From Tubiluchus corallicola (Eukaryota > Priapulida > Priapulimorpha > Priapulimorphida > Tubiluchidae): a stretch of 64,000 nucleotides of DNA. Positions within the stretch are counted from its first letter, which is position 1. The number at the start of each line of letters is the position of its first letter. The notes beneath the pieces are model-generated. The model did not search any database. It was not told the DNA's origin and saw nothing but the letters and a program-made list of their open reading frames with translations. The stretch is taken from positions 1 through 64,000 of the forward strand of contig JAQGDQ010000461.1 in the NCBI GenBank assembly GCA_030141605.1, written 5' to 3'. A program made the position numbers and the translations under genes. Positions 33,601 through 48,061 of this stretch are shown in pieces.

Positions 33601-36600
33601 TGAAGCCTTTTCACTGGAATACAAATTACTCCAGAATAACCAACAGTTGCCGAATGAATTTATTGAATTCTGCAATTGAGTCTAATGAATCTAAATATGA
33701 AATTATTTAGAATTGCCTGTAAAACTTGGCTTCGTTATATGCATTTAGTAGGTCAGTCAATCAGAAGTCAGCACATTTTTAGTCTACTCATTGGAAGTGA
33801 AGAAATAGTGCATTGTATGACTGTACTCAAAACATTAACAGACGGTTTGTCTGGGATAAACTAGAATGGATGAAAAGAGAAAGAAACCAAAATTGCCAGA
33901 CTAATCCTCAAAATGGGAGAACTCGCAAGTACTTGTTTATTGCAGCAATTTTGTTGGTGCCACGTGCAAAGTTATCAAGTGATTTTGACAATTTCTTAAT
34001 TCTTATTAATTTACGGCAAATAAAGATTGTACTGCTTTACTGCTTTTGCTCCTAATCTCAAACTAAAAGTCAAAACTTTGTACTCAATAAAGTACCGAGA
34101 GGAAACGTACAATTTCCTCGAGAATGATTTACGTGAAAGAATTATCACCCAATTAAGTGTAATTTTACATTCGCTAGGCTAGTTCTTCACTGTTACATGT
34201 ATTTCACCATTCGCTAGTTAGACAGGCACTAGCGCCTATATCTCGGAAAAGCATTGCACAAAAAACAGGTGCTATACCTCTCAGTTCAGAGGTGCTTGTT
34301 TTTGACGTAGTCTATACATTCGAGAGCTCAGCACAGCAGTAAACTAGAAATTTGAATTTTAAATTTTAGGCCTATCACACCGAATGTTGTATAAAAGCAC
34401 TGTACTACAATTTTCGATTTTGCAAACACGTGCAATATGCTTAAAGAATGTTTGAGCAGTTGTAAATATGTTCACTTGTGATGTTATCATTAATTGGGCT
34501 CGCCCACCATTACTTAAGTTTTTAACCTTTTATTTAATTATCAGAAACACATATTATAGGTGTTAAAATGTATTCTTTTTGCAGTACATCAAAATGGGGT
34601 AGGATATGAAAAATCATCCTGAAAAATCACAATAACTTCTGAGACTCTACACATAATCGTCAAGAATAATTCATTACCTGTAAGTCTTGTAGACATGCGG
34701 TCACTTGCTGGTCAAAATTCATATTCGGAGCCGGACGTCTGACCTTTGCCTGATATACGGCCGTCGTTAACGATAAAATCTCATGCCACTTTTGCATGAG
34801 GAGTCTCGTGTGAATGGCTATGGGCAGCTCACTGTAGAAAGGTAGTCGCTTCGTCCACTGAACGAGCTTGTACACCATACTGTCTCCAATACTACACAAC
34901 TGCGTATTCGCATCAGATTTATTGGTCTGAAAAATCCAACTTGTAGTGATTGGGACTTAGGCATGTAGATTACATAAGCTTATACAAATTCAAGTGTTCC
35001 TTGTTCACATATTCTTTCTGTTTGTTCACTAATCTGAAGTCTGTTTGATACTTTTTCTGGCAACCTTGATTAATGCAATCTAACACATTACTAGCAATAA
35101 AATAATAATAAAAATATGAAATAAAGATGGATTAAGTCAATAAAACCATCAACAAACAGCTCACAGAAAATGCCTGAACATTACAAGTTACCACCTTTTG
35201 GCCTTCAGGTCAAAAGTTTTCTGAAAAAAGTTTTTTGACTCCACGCATAGATTATGATAAAAATGTACGTTATGGTACTCAGCAATAGCTGCAAGTTGCT
35301 CGCATTGATACCACTTTACAGTAATAAAATTATGCATGGGTCAGCATCATCTAAGAAATGCTCCATAACCAATTTGATGTAGTATTTAATCCACCAGCAC
35401 ATAAAGACTTGCAGAAAACTTGGCAAACGTAAAAGTTAAACAAATTTTGTTAAATATGCATATTTCCTATTTTGTAGAATTTGTGCTACAATGAAAATTA
35501 GTTTCTTGAAGATCTGTAAGCAATTCCACCTCTTGCGGAGTAAACTGTTTGTCACTATCGTTCTAAAAAACTATTATAAAAGTTAGACGGATAAGACAAT
35601 TTTTAAAAACGCACGCTGGGATCTATGACACTTTGTCTCTGAATAAAATTAAGTAATTATCGAACATTCAATACACAAATTACTGTGGCAAATCCAGTTA
35701 TAGTGGAATGCATAGGATAAACTTCCAAAATGAGACAGAACTAGCAGAGGTGGTGGATTAGCATACACCTCCACAACAAGAAAAATAGCTGGAAGCAATA
35801 TGGCAGACAAGACTGCCAAGAAACAGTTCTCACGGTAGCCACCCATCTACTCACTTGGTGCTGCTTAATTATCGCAGCCAAGCCACTACTGCTCAGCTAT
35901 TCTGCACATACTAAATACAGGAAAAGTCTGCAATGATCAACTAAACGAAATAATTGTATCCTTATCTATAATTTACTTAAGGTGGGCTTGTACCCATCTA
36001 ATTAGTTTATCGTTTTCAGCAAATAAACGTCATGAGCTACGCTAAACCAAACCATGTGCTAACCGATAGTTTTATATACACATAACAATAAAATAATTCA
36101 TGAAATATGAACATAAGTCAGCACTAAGAATCTGCTTCAATTTTTAATTCACTTACTCTTTATAATTTTAGTAAATGACCTCTCAGACAATCCTCTGATG
36201 TTGCTGAGCTATCTAACCACACATTATGTATATACATATTCACAAAATATCTTCCAGTATTAAGAACAACTTCTTCAAACATATACTTTTACTTTTATCA
36301 TTCATGCATTTTCATCTACCCCATACTTCATTAGCTGTAAACTTATTGTTGTTTGTTTGCTATAAGAGAAATCAACTTAAATGCCTTATTCTTCTTAAAG
36401 CCCATGTCACACAGAACTGGACATAATCCATAAGGCGTCAGCCGCGAGGAGAAAAAGTCACCTGATGAAAAATGAACGTATGCTAACCAATGGTTCCTGT
36501 CACACAGATAATCCATTCGCCGTCTTCTGCCTACCACGGTTTGCCTACTGTAAGCCATCTGCCATAATCAGCGTTAGGCTCCTCACAAGCCATTTTGAGC

Positions 36601-39600
36601 TGTTAATAAGGCGACTTATTGCAAAATGAATTTGACCATTAATTTCATTTGCCATAAGGCATTTTGGTCACTACTAATTTGGTAATTCGCATGTTTATGA
36701 TTTTTACAGTTCACAATTCATTTATATCATAAGAACTCGCAACAGAATGGTCTCATAAACATTAAAAAGCAGTTTTTAAATGCGACGTTTCACCAATACT
36801 GCTATTAGATACACGCGTTGCCGAAACGGCTTATAGCAAAGCGTCTTACTACTTACACAGAGTAAGAAGCATACCACGGATTATGATGTACGCCTTATGA
36901 AAGATGGAAGACACCTTATGGATTTTGGATTATGGCTTGCTCCTTGTGCCTTTCTCTGTGTAACACAGACTTAAGTTTGAGCTAAACCTACCATTTCTAT
37001 CTGCTAATAGTCAATTCTTCAAATGCACATTTCACCCACACTTACCTCTATAATGCGGTCAATATTTTTAATAACCGCAATGTCTTTAAATGTATCACAG
37101 CTAATAAGTTCTGCAATCAGGCGCATGCTGCGCTCTATCTTGCCTTCCTTTGGTTCATCAGTTGTTGTGGGCGAGATCGATTGCTTCATGTCCGTGCTTG
37201 ACACCGGTTCCGGTTTCACGATCACACTTGTTTGGTTTGTAATGTGTGGACTAACATTTGGTACCACAGGTGAAAGATGAGATGGCAATCCATGAGGTAT
37301 GAAGGTCACAGGGTTCGCAGATGTGGGTACGACCAGAGCCTGTGGTTTTCCGACACCACCTGGTGACTGAGCAGGGTGGGGAAATGATAAAGGATGAGGA
37401 TGTTGGTATGACTGTTGTTGTTGTTGCTGATGTTGTTGCTGCTGCTGCTGCTGCAGTTGCTGCTGATTGCTTTGGTTTTTCTTTTTATGTTTCTTGTATT
37501 TCACCTAAAAAAATAAAAGAAGTGTTGAATGTGACTTGACACTGGTTACTCCATGACACTTGACACTGGGAAATTTTATAGCCAAATTACTTTGTTGTGC
37601 TTCCACGAGATAACGTGTGAATAAAAAGAAGCATGGCTTGCAGTAATTTTTTGACTATAACTAAGACTAAGTACATATATGACTACTAGTTGCTTTAATT
37701 TGACTAACCACTAACTATGATTCAAGTTGACTGTACTCAATTTGAACTGACTATTTCCTTGACTTCACTATGATTCTACCTGACCTCACTACAGCTCATC
37801 TTGAATTGACTATTCCTCGGTTGAACTACAGCCAAACATTAATTTAATTTCATTAGAGCTTAACTTGCAAAAACCATTTCTTGACTTGGCTAATGACTAC
37901 GGTTCAATTTGAAGTAACAATTTCTTGTTTTGACTATGGCCCAACTTCAAGTAACTATTCTTGATTTGACCATGATCAATTTGAAGCAACTAATTCTTGA
38001 TTTTAGTATGGCTCAGTTTGAAGTACATATTTCTTGATTTCACTATGGCACAATTTGAAGTTACTGTTCCTTGACTTAACTATGGACTCAACCTAGCTAT
38101 GAGGTAGAAGTAACTATTACATGACTTGACTATGGCTCAATTTGAAGTAACTATTTCTTGACTTAACTATAGCTCAACTTGAAGTAACTATTTCTTGATT
38201 TCACTATGATCAATTTGAAGTAATCAATTTTGAAGTAATCAATGACTAATCAAGTCATTTGTTGATTTGACTACGGCCCAACTTCAAGTAACTATTCTTG
38301 ATTTGACCATGATCAATTTGAAGCAACTATTTCTTGATTTCACTATGGCTCAATTTGAAGTAACTATTTCTTGATTTGACTATGGCTCAATTTCAATTAA
38401 CTATTTTTTGATTTGACTACGGCTCAGTTTGAAGTAAGTTTGATTTGAATATGGCATAATTTGAAGTAACTATCCTTGGCTTGAGAACGACTCACTTTGA
38501 AGAAACTATTCCTTGATTTCACAATAGCTCAACTTGAAGTAATTAGTCCTTGATTTCACTATGGCTCAGTTTGAAGTAACTATTGCTTGACTTAACTATT
38601 GCCCAACTTGAAGTGAATAATGCTTAATTGGTAATGACTATTCCTTCATTTGACCATGGTTCAGTTCAACGAATTTAAGTATCCTATGTTTAATGAACAA
38701 GTATCTGAGAATTTAAGTACCCTGTAAAACCTGAGCATTGAACATAATGAAGTGCAGCGAAATAAAAAACCAGTAGTTTCTTGCCAACGCCATAGCAGAC
38801 AGATGGTCAACTATCCTGAATGGGAATCATTGGGTTAGCGCTTTTCTGCCCAACTGCCTGGATATGTCAGTAAGAACACTATTTACTGTTGTCATGGATA
38901 TGTTATATATGTTACAGGCAATGTTTAAAAAATTTAGACATTGTATAAAATTACTAAGCATTTCAACATCTATACATTTTAGGGAAAAGTGTGAAATAAA
39001 TCGTTTCGCGGCGACATTTTCATACTTTGCCAGGCGTTTTGTATAACACCTAGGCATTGTACAGAATGTGTAAACCGACTTAGTCAATGCATTAAATTGA
39101 GCAATGAGTTCAAGTAAACAAGTGACTTAATTGTTATATTGGTGCGCTAAAAACATTTATAAAAAATAAGAATATAACTGAGTGGCAACAAGTAAATAAT
39201 ACAGTAGTCAATTTAGAATAACTATGGGTATCGATATATGTGTTTCACAAAGTATGTCAAGAAGTTCACTTTCTGGTTGATTGTATGGTTCACTATATAA
39301 TTGTTTTTCTGTTTGCACGATCACTACACGACCATAAGCAATAATGAGGAGGCTGCTTTTCCGCCCTGACATTAAAGTCATTTACCTGATTAATTAATTG
39401 CTAGTATTTTTCGTCACTTAGAAAAACGGCGCTTATTGCTTTATTTGCCCGCCCTTTTCTAATTCAGTGTAAAATCATTCTTTCATTTTAAACACGGAAT
39501 AGTTAGGTATTTCAGTATCCATCCTCTACAAAAACAAATACGAAGTACTAATGTCCTTAGATCAGACACGTCCTCTCTTCTCGTTTAACAGTTTCCATCG

Positions 39601-42600
39601 GAAAATTAGCAAGCGTTGTCATGATCAGTTTTTCATTAAAATTTAGAATATGCATCGTCAGGGCAGATCCATTCATACATTAGAATGAAAGAAACCCCAA
39701 CTATGCAATAATAATTGGAAGATCCATGTCATACGTGAGATCTATTAATGGACATATTTGAGGGTATTATTGGGAAAGTGAACAATCAGGCTCCGTTACG
39801 GTCTGTGCAATTAGTAACCGACAAAAAAATAAAAATAAAGCACAACGGCACTACTAATTAAAAAAAAATTACGTCACTATTCTTAAGACCAAAACACTGA
39901 ATTGTCTATCACAACCACTGCAAAGCCACCAGAAATCTACAACTAATTTATTATCATAAGCCAGTTGCAATTTAACAATTAAAACAATACAGTACTCACC
40001 TTGCATAATTTAACATTATATTACATGTAGTCTTGTTAGTAAACGCCATAACTCGGCCTACAAGGCCAAATCAACAAAATCAATAACCGAAACCGAATAG
40101 ATTAGCATTAGTTATTGAAACTGAATATGTAACGCATAAAATGGTCCTACACCTACTGACCCAGTCACGAATAAGTGAGTTAGTAGAGCAATGAACTTTA
40201 CAACACTAGTTGCCATATAGTTGAAAGTGAAATGCGTGACGAACTCGTAATTAAGCCGACAGAGAGAGGGGGGAGGGAGAGAGACAGAGAGAGTGACGAA
40301 ATACCTCCGAAACAAATCATCGATTTGACTATATGTCATTGGTGTTAGTTAAAATTAAAACTGTTACAAATATTGCCCTTTCAAAACTAAGCGCTTATAC
40401 AGCTGATGCTCAAATAGAGCAAGCAATCATATATTACTTACATCATAATTTTTATCAAGGAAGAAAAGTGTATGAGAAAAAACGTTAGTGTGATAGGTAC
40501 GAAAATAATCTGTAGATTCACTCGTTTTTCTTCTATTGAGCTAATCAGAGCTATTATTACAATACGTCTAAATAAGCCCATTAAACTTGCTTTAAAACGG
40601 AATAATTAATACGGGCATCTCAGAATTGAAACTTTATTCTTGTTTTCGCCCCGAAATGATTTTTGCCCCACCAATTTCTCCAGTGACCGCCCGACTGCCT
40701 CCACCTAAATTCACATCAAATTTCCTCGTGGGTTTTTTCACATTTCACATTTTTCTACTTGAATAAACGCACTTCACGTTTCGCAGCAGGCAGAAAGGTG
40801 AAACAGTTAGCAATAAGCGCTACGCGATTATATTTTTACATTAAGCTATTACAGCGAAGTTTGTTGTCCATCTGCTTTCTTGTTCCTAAACATTTTCCGC
40901 ATGCTTTCTTTTTGCCACACATTCAAGTAGTAGAAAAAAGCGCTAGAATGATAGTCTCAGCCACGATCATTTCTTCCACGGACCGCCCATTAGTCCTCAA
41001 AAAAATTATTTTAGGTAACGTCATGTTATTCGTTTCGATATACAGATATCTTGAAAATGCCAGTTTCATAAGTCAAACTAATATATTTTCTGCATAAATA
41101 ATTCGCTAGTTAGAAAATCTCAATTTGTTCCTTCATCGTTAAACTACACACTTTCAAGAAATGTTGCAACAATTTTTTATTGCTGCACTGCACCAAAGCG
41201 AGATGATTTTATATTTTTTGCTCAGTACTGGCGGCAGTTACTTCGACTACCTTATGACTGCAGCCCTCCAAGCTGCAGGTGTGCAAACTTACACTGTCGC
41301 ATTTGACACACCTGTAATGGAAATACAGCTATAACAGTATAAGAAAACAATTATTAGAACTTGTGGAAAAGCTTTGTTTTTACAACATTGATCAATCCCA
41401 TGCGAATTATTCACTCGCATGTTTTACAACCTAATAGCAATAGTGCAGGAATGCGATTGTGTATATTTGTGTATATTTAACTATTCTGCATTCCCACCAC
41501 AATAATAAATACTACACCTATTTGTAAATAATAGTTTTCTTGTGTATAGTTAGGCTGTATTTTTATTTTACACTTGTAAATATTTTAATCTGTATCTTAT
41601 GGAGATGAACACCAAATTCCAATTACCCAGCATAGACTGACGTACAACCGCTAATATAACTTTATTTATTAATAAAGCTAATTTTCGTCAGCACAGGCAC
41701 GTCACACTAATATAGTCTAATATTATCACTGATACAACAGAAAAACGATACGCAAAGGTGCAAACTTTACTTGTCAATTACGATCTCTAACAGAATTTTT
41801 AATTGAAAACCTTACTCTAGATGTCGCCACAGTTGCTCTGCCGGTGTACCGGTGAACCCAGGAGCTAATGCAGTACTGTGAGAGGGCATCCACCTCGATG
41901 GTCGAATGTTCCGTGCGAAATCGTTTAAAATCCTAGATTCGACAACTACGACAGAGTTAATTTTATATTTGGAACATTTTAGTTTTTTTAAGCACGAAAA
42001 TCTTTTCATACTTTAGTTTTTTACATAACTACTTGTCTTGGTACGACAATCTACAGATGGTGCCAAGCCCGAGCAACTGTAGAAGCGCAGCATGACCGAT
42101 GGTCATACATTTTTTTAAACGAAAGATGGTCCTTTAATATAAATGCTATGTATTATAGACTTATGAGAGAGAAAGAGCAATTGTTCCGAAGGCACAGTAC
42201 TAGAAAAAATTGTATGAATCAACAAAGTCTCTAATATCTAGCAATGTTATATAAATTAGTAATATAATAGTAAAATACATATTGTATTTCACCACTATTG
42301 GTGTCTAATGTGCCAAAAAGCTATCTACAATACAAGTTACAATAATAAAATAATTGTTTTCAAAAATACGATTTGTTTTCGATCACTAAAGACTTTAGTA
42401 CATATTATCTAATGCACTGCATTGAAATTATTGCCTTCATTTGAAATACAATGTTTATAAGATTTCGGACAAGTAAACAATTTTTAGGTTCTTTTCAGCA
42501 ATAAAGCACAAAAATGACTATTTTGAAATACGGTGATTGGAAAAGCTCTGCAAAAGCTGGTTAAAGCTCAAAATTGTGTAATAATATTAATTAACTATTA

Positions 42601-45600
42601 AGTAAGCGACTACTATGTGATGTCCAAGATGTAATGTGTGGGTTCCGCAGTGTCTTCTCTTAGAATGACAGAGTGGTTTTCAAGCATTTCACATTTAAGT
42701 AGTAGGCTCACACGTGGTTTTTGTGTTTTCCATAATTTTTTTTGTATTATTTTTTGAGTGCCTTATGCACCATAATAAAGTAATAATTATAGCTAGTCCG
42801 TTGCTGTACTTGTGGTCTTCTCTCTTCCCACACACACAGCTGGGGTCATCCACCTCTCTTCTGTATGTACACACGCGCATTTGGCAATGAAGTGATCGTG
42901 AAAATGGCAATGAACTTGGCCTAGAATTTAACGAGTAGATGTTTCATGCGAAGCACACCCCCCAAAAGAAAGGTTAACGCTCGCACAATTGCCGAAGCAA
43001 ACCATTGAGTGTTGTTCTAATCTACAACGCTACAGGTAAACATGTTAATTCAACCAAAGGTGAACAACACCTGTTCCTTAGTCAGAACCGACTGATTCGC
43101 TTCGTCTCTCAAACGTCTGATAAACTTGGGTATGAACTATACGCCATTGTGATTATAGTTTCTACATAGTTTGTTACTTGATATATTTGAGGAAGTATTC
43201 TAGTTCTTGCCTAGGCTAAAACCTCTAGTCTTTCATCATCATGCACCATTAGATACATACGCAAATCCACCAACCTTTGACGGACGGGTTTAAATCAACA
43301 TTTCAGTCTTTTGGGCATCAAAAATCATTCTCTATTCTTACAATTATCTTACCACGGAACAAGCCCATGGCCCTGCTTTCGTCAAATCTGAATCTGAAAA
43401 TATTTTTGATGCGTTCGAAATATTTTTTATGTGTTCGTCTTTCTACTAGATACTGATAACGTCAAAGTTACGTAAGTTGCAAGTGATATCGCTCAATGCA
43501 TCACTGTTCTCCAGAGCCGCTTCTGTGTAAGTTTTTATACAAACATCTAGTACTTCTAGGTTATAATATGGTGAACCCTTATTAAAAGCCTTAACAACAG
43601 ATATCTTCATTCTCACAATATCCATATTAACACAGTATGTCCCCAAATAACATACATTGTCGGCATAACTTTATATGCGGCAAATGTGTAAGTATATTTT
43701 ATATTATGTAACTTCTTATAGACTAGCATGCCTGGAAGGCTTTTGCAAAAGATGTGAAACCTATATTACACTGAGAATAGTTCCAGATTTGGTATTATCC
43801 CAAGATACAAATCAAAATAACATGAAAATAACATTTTGGAATTCTATGTGATTAATCGTAGCCTAATAAAGGGAGCAGTGGTTTCTCGAAATATCGTTAA
43901 TACTAATACAACTTGTTGTGATTAATTACCTCCTCCTTTTTTATGGATATACAACACCATCATCAGCCAAAATCAAAACAAAACTCTTTAGGGTATATTC
44001 ATAACCAAAAAACTCAGCACTCTCTCTGGGCAGAATTAATTTGTTTTTATTAGAACAACGCAATCTCAGCAAATATGCGTCAAGCTGCCAGCCGCAAAGA
44101 GTAAGCAACCCCTCTTTCTGCACGCTTTCAGTGTGAGTTACTAGATGTTCGCCAAGCATGGCATCATTCCAGCGTCATCCTCTAACAAGTCATTACACTT
44201 GTCGGTCAAGTCATTACACTTGTAATAGCATTCTGCCACAGACACACATAAACAATTACTAAGAATACATAAATGTAAAGTGTATAACCAGTTACAGTAA
44301 TGAAATTTACAGACAATAGAAACGTGCTTGATTACCATTAGCTCAGTCAGGTTGTATTCAATAGCAGCGGCTGATTGACACAAGAAAAATCTGCGAGACC
44401 AGTCAAGAAAAAAAGCCGCTGAAACAATTAAAGAGGAAGAAAAGTGTGCACCACTAGCTCAGCAAATATTATTAATCTTACTGGCAGGTATATAGTAATT
44501 TATCTTGTAAGTTAAATGTGCACAACAACTGTTCTAACTATTTTTCGAATTTTACACATTGTAAAAACTAGACTTGCTTGAATTTCCTTACTGAACGACA
44601 AACCGTTAAAATGGCTACGTCTAAATGTTGGCACGGGATGTTAATTTACAAGCTTAGTACAGCCCTACTGCTAATACAACCTGCAGTAAGTCAGTATGTA
44701 TTGGTTATACAAAACTTCAAGAGGAATTTTTAACTTTACGTAAAATTTCTCTTGTCCTTCAAAGAAAATTTGGCGATGGGCACAATTCCGTATTATCTTG
44801 AATTTACTAAACATATATCATAACAGCCAGCCCGAAGTTGCAGTGAAAGTCGGCTTTTCAAAGGTCAGAAATTAGTCGGTCTAAACTCCAATCAGCAAAT
44901 GCCCTGATGCGTCTCTGGTATTTTTTTGTAATTATTTGACCTGCATACAATAATGCATAACATGAACCCAGCAAGTGCAAGTTGTAGTAAGTATTGTACC
45001 TCAGGTTCATGTCAGACTCCGTAGAATAGAAAGCTGCAGAATGTCCTACATATGCAGCAACTGAATAATGTGGGTTACAAGTGCAAATAGCTGAATGCAA
45101 GTACAACCGAAAAGCACATTAAAGGCATCATTACAGAAATGTTGCAGGGAGAAATACAAAAATACGAAAAGAAAAAACTAGCAAGAGTAAGTCAGTCTAT
45201 AATTGTATAGGTATTGTACTCAACCTTTTGCTACTGAGGCGAGGGGGTACAGAAACAACGAGTGACGGAACGGAACAATTTATTACATCAAAGTATTGCT
45301 CATTCGATTGCGAATTTACCATTTCCCTCAAATTTTCGTACAGCCAGCAGTTTTGAGGGATATGATCGGAGCAACGACCTCACAACTATGGCAATACTTT
45401 TTTCGATTCAACTGAATGGTTTGGCAATTCACTGAACCTTAACCCCCGCCAAACACCCTGGAACTATCCCGAAAGATGGAGTGGTCACTAAGGAGACAAA
45501 AAACAAGCCACTGATCAGTATTCAACAGATAAGCTTGTGACGCATACGTCAGACGTGTTGGAGGAGGATTTTGAGATTTTCGAGTGCTTCAATCGTATCA

Positions 45601-48005
45601 CTCAAAATTGAAGCTGTGCATGAGACATTGCATGTTGACGATACAAACCTACAGATAACAGGATTTTAAAACCAAAGTTTCAGAAACAGGAAGTGCGAAA
45701 AAGTTGAAACACAGCCTGGATTTGAACCATGGTCTTCTGCTTAAAATACAGTTGCATGTTGTTTGAACAGCAAACAAAAATGTTTAGCATATGTAACTAT
45801 CTGGTCCAGCTCCCGTGCTGCTTTGTTACAATATCTATAACTACGTCAACCACATCCATACCTATTGTAGTACCCTTCTAAACCATGACCAAAATATAGT
45901 CATATTTGATAGTGTACAAATATATAAAAAATACTCGTCGATTCGCTGATTAGTGTGGTACGTTTTATGCTTTAGCTTATTAGTACGTAGCACTGTTCTA
46001 ATGTATGTATTTTGTTGTATGTTAATCTATTTCTATGTATTTCATCTTCAATAGCTACATTACCTGTACACCATTTTTTCTTGAGGTCGCTTTGTCAGTG
46101 GTAACTGTGGCCAAACAGTTTTTGTCTCTTTGACAAAAATAAAAAAACACGTTTTTTGTCAACATTTTTCAGGAGGTTTCTTGACAAGTTTCAATGTATC
46201 TTGAAACTCAACACAAAGTTTCCTATATAATTTAACGCTAGTGATCCGGTACTGACAACAGACTTGTAAGATAAAAAATCATGTTTAATAGCATTTTCAG
46301 TATGCTTATGTAAATCATAGAAACATGGCATTCTTAAAATCGGCAAAAAGCTGCAGTATCGGCGATATAAACCCATTAATTACAAATTTAATTTCTTTCT
46401 GCTTCTCTGAATCCAACAAACGTTTGCGAAAAAGAACAGACATTGCTGAATACAATATTGCAGCCAGGCAAAACGTATTTCCTGTTGCTATTTCTCACGT
46501 GTTGAATGTTACTAAGCAACAAAGTTGAGCTAAACCATCTTCATGATCAACAAGGCAGTGTTTGAGAAAATCATGCCAAGCAATGACAGCTCAACAGATT
46601 CAAGAAATAAAGACATCCTAGCAAAAACAAACTCTCAGTCAGATGTATGCTTTTATTTCAAGTGCTAAGAGTTAACAGATAATAATCACATTCTCCAGAA
46701 TTATGGACGATTATATTCAGACAGAAAATTTCAAAGCTTTGCTGGTAATTAACTGCATTTTGATAACAACTGAATGATTCTCAGCCGCAGAATGTCTAAT
46801 TCGCAAACAACAACTTAGTTCATTTAAATAGATGTTGTCGACAATAAATGACTGATGCTTTAATCAAAGAATGTCCACAAACAAAAAATTCTATTAAAAG
46901 CTTGGCTAATTTTACATACACACAAAAGAACCCTAAAACGTCTTAGTGTCTCCAACAGAAAAAATACAGTACTTCGAAATGCATTACAATGTATTTATAT
47001 TTGAAGACTTAACCCCTACCGCAGACAGTTAAAGAATGGCCAACAGATTCATTAACCCTTTACTGAATGGTGGCAACACGAACGCGTACCTCCAGTTAAA
47101 GAATATTTACTGATTACATTGTATGACGACAGTGTTGTACAAAGACAGTATCATAATTAACCTACTTCTCTTTACTCATAGGTTCTAGGGTGGTTAAACA
47201 AGCCTGCTGAGAAGCACTGAAGTTGTCTTTGATCAATACCGTTGCTAAGTAACAAGAAGATACAGAGGATTTTCTGTACATTAATAGGAGGAATTATCGG
47301 GATCCTTATTGATGTTTATAAGAATTCACTATTCCTTGAAACGCTAAAAGGCTTAATAATAATTAGAATCAGGTTTTCAGACACAAAAAGCAGTATAAAA
47401 AGATGTGAAAATGCCAATAGAAGTTGGCGATTCAACATGTAATAAAGGATATCTACAGTGGCCTGGTTCGTCCTGTTAAGGTTGCCAAATGCTTTCATAC
47501 ATCATGTTTTTTTTTTATTTGGGAATTCTAAAATTCTACTGAACTTTATAACTTGCTTAATACCAGTAGAAAGTCACATTATCATACTATGGCTGAATTT
47601 TTAGAATTAAGATTTTCTGACTTTATTGAAGGCAGAGGACATCAAGATAAGATAGACAGTAATACTATGAACTAACGACCTCAAATTTCAGGAAGACAAA
47701 CACAAACCAGCCCACTGTCTGGTTTGCCTGACAGTTTGCAAATTATGTATGCTCGGCAGACAGAAATTAAATTTGTCTCAATAAGTCTAAAGTTTATACT
47801 ATAATAAATAACACAACATTGAACACACCTTTACAGAGTTCAGTGGACCATTGTAGAATTTCTATTGTTTGCGTATAATATCATTAAATTGGCAATAATT
47901 GATGGAAATCGATAATGTCGGTAGCATCATATGAATTCTTTCTTTCTTTTTTATACATTGAAAGAAATTAGAGAAGCAATAAAAGAGGGAGAGAGAGAGA
48001 GAGAA

Positions 48006-48061
<56 letters not shown>

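Larger units (their letters stand above)
31862..33806 (+). mobile_element. BEL/Pao LTR retrotransposon, internally deleted, in an HR4 intron
   Basis: Two direct repeats (31862-31966 and 33703-33806) bracket Pao-type coding pieces on the plus strand, opposite to HR4. About 32190-32340 is a gag N-terminal helix region ([10 protein letters not shown], then LLENYE), joined in frame to the middle of the RT at [13 protein letters not shown]. The RT motif reads Y-M-D-D where Y-V-D-D is usual. A17/RNase H pieces follow in another frame from 32958 ([14 protein letters not shown], then [13 protein letters not shown] and [16 protein letters not shown]). The gap between the last two pieces is another deletion. 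Protease and integrase are missing. It cannot be active. Confidence 0.88.

Noticed and set aside
37023-37539. Plus-strand frames over the HR4 hinge exon (poly-Ala/Val)
   Set aside because: Antisense of the poly-Gln region.
40759-41097. 112-codon plus-strand ORF in an HR4 intron
   Set aside because: No motif, no splice context and no repeat similarity that I could recognise.
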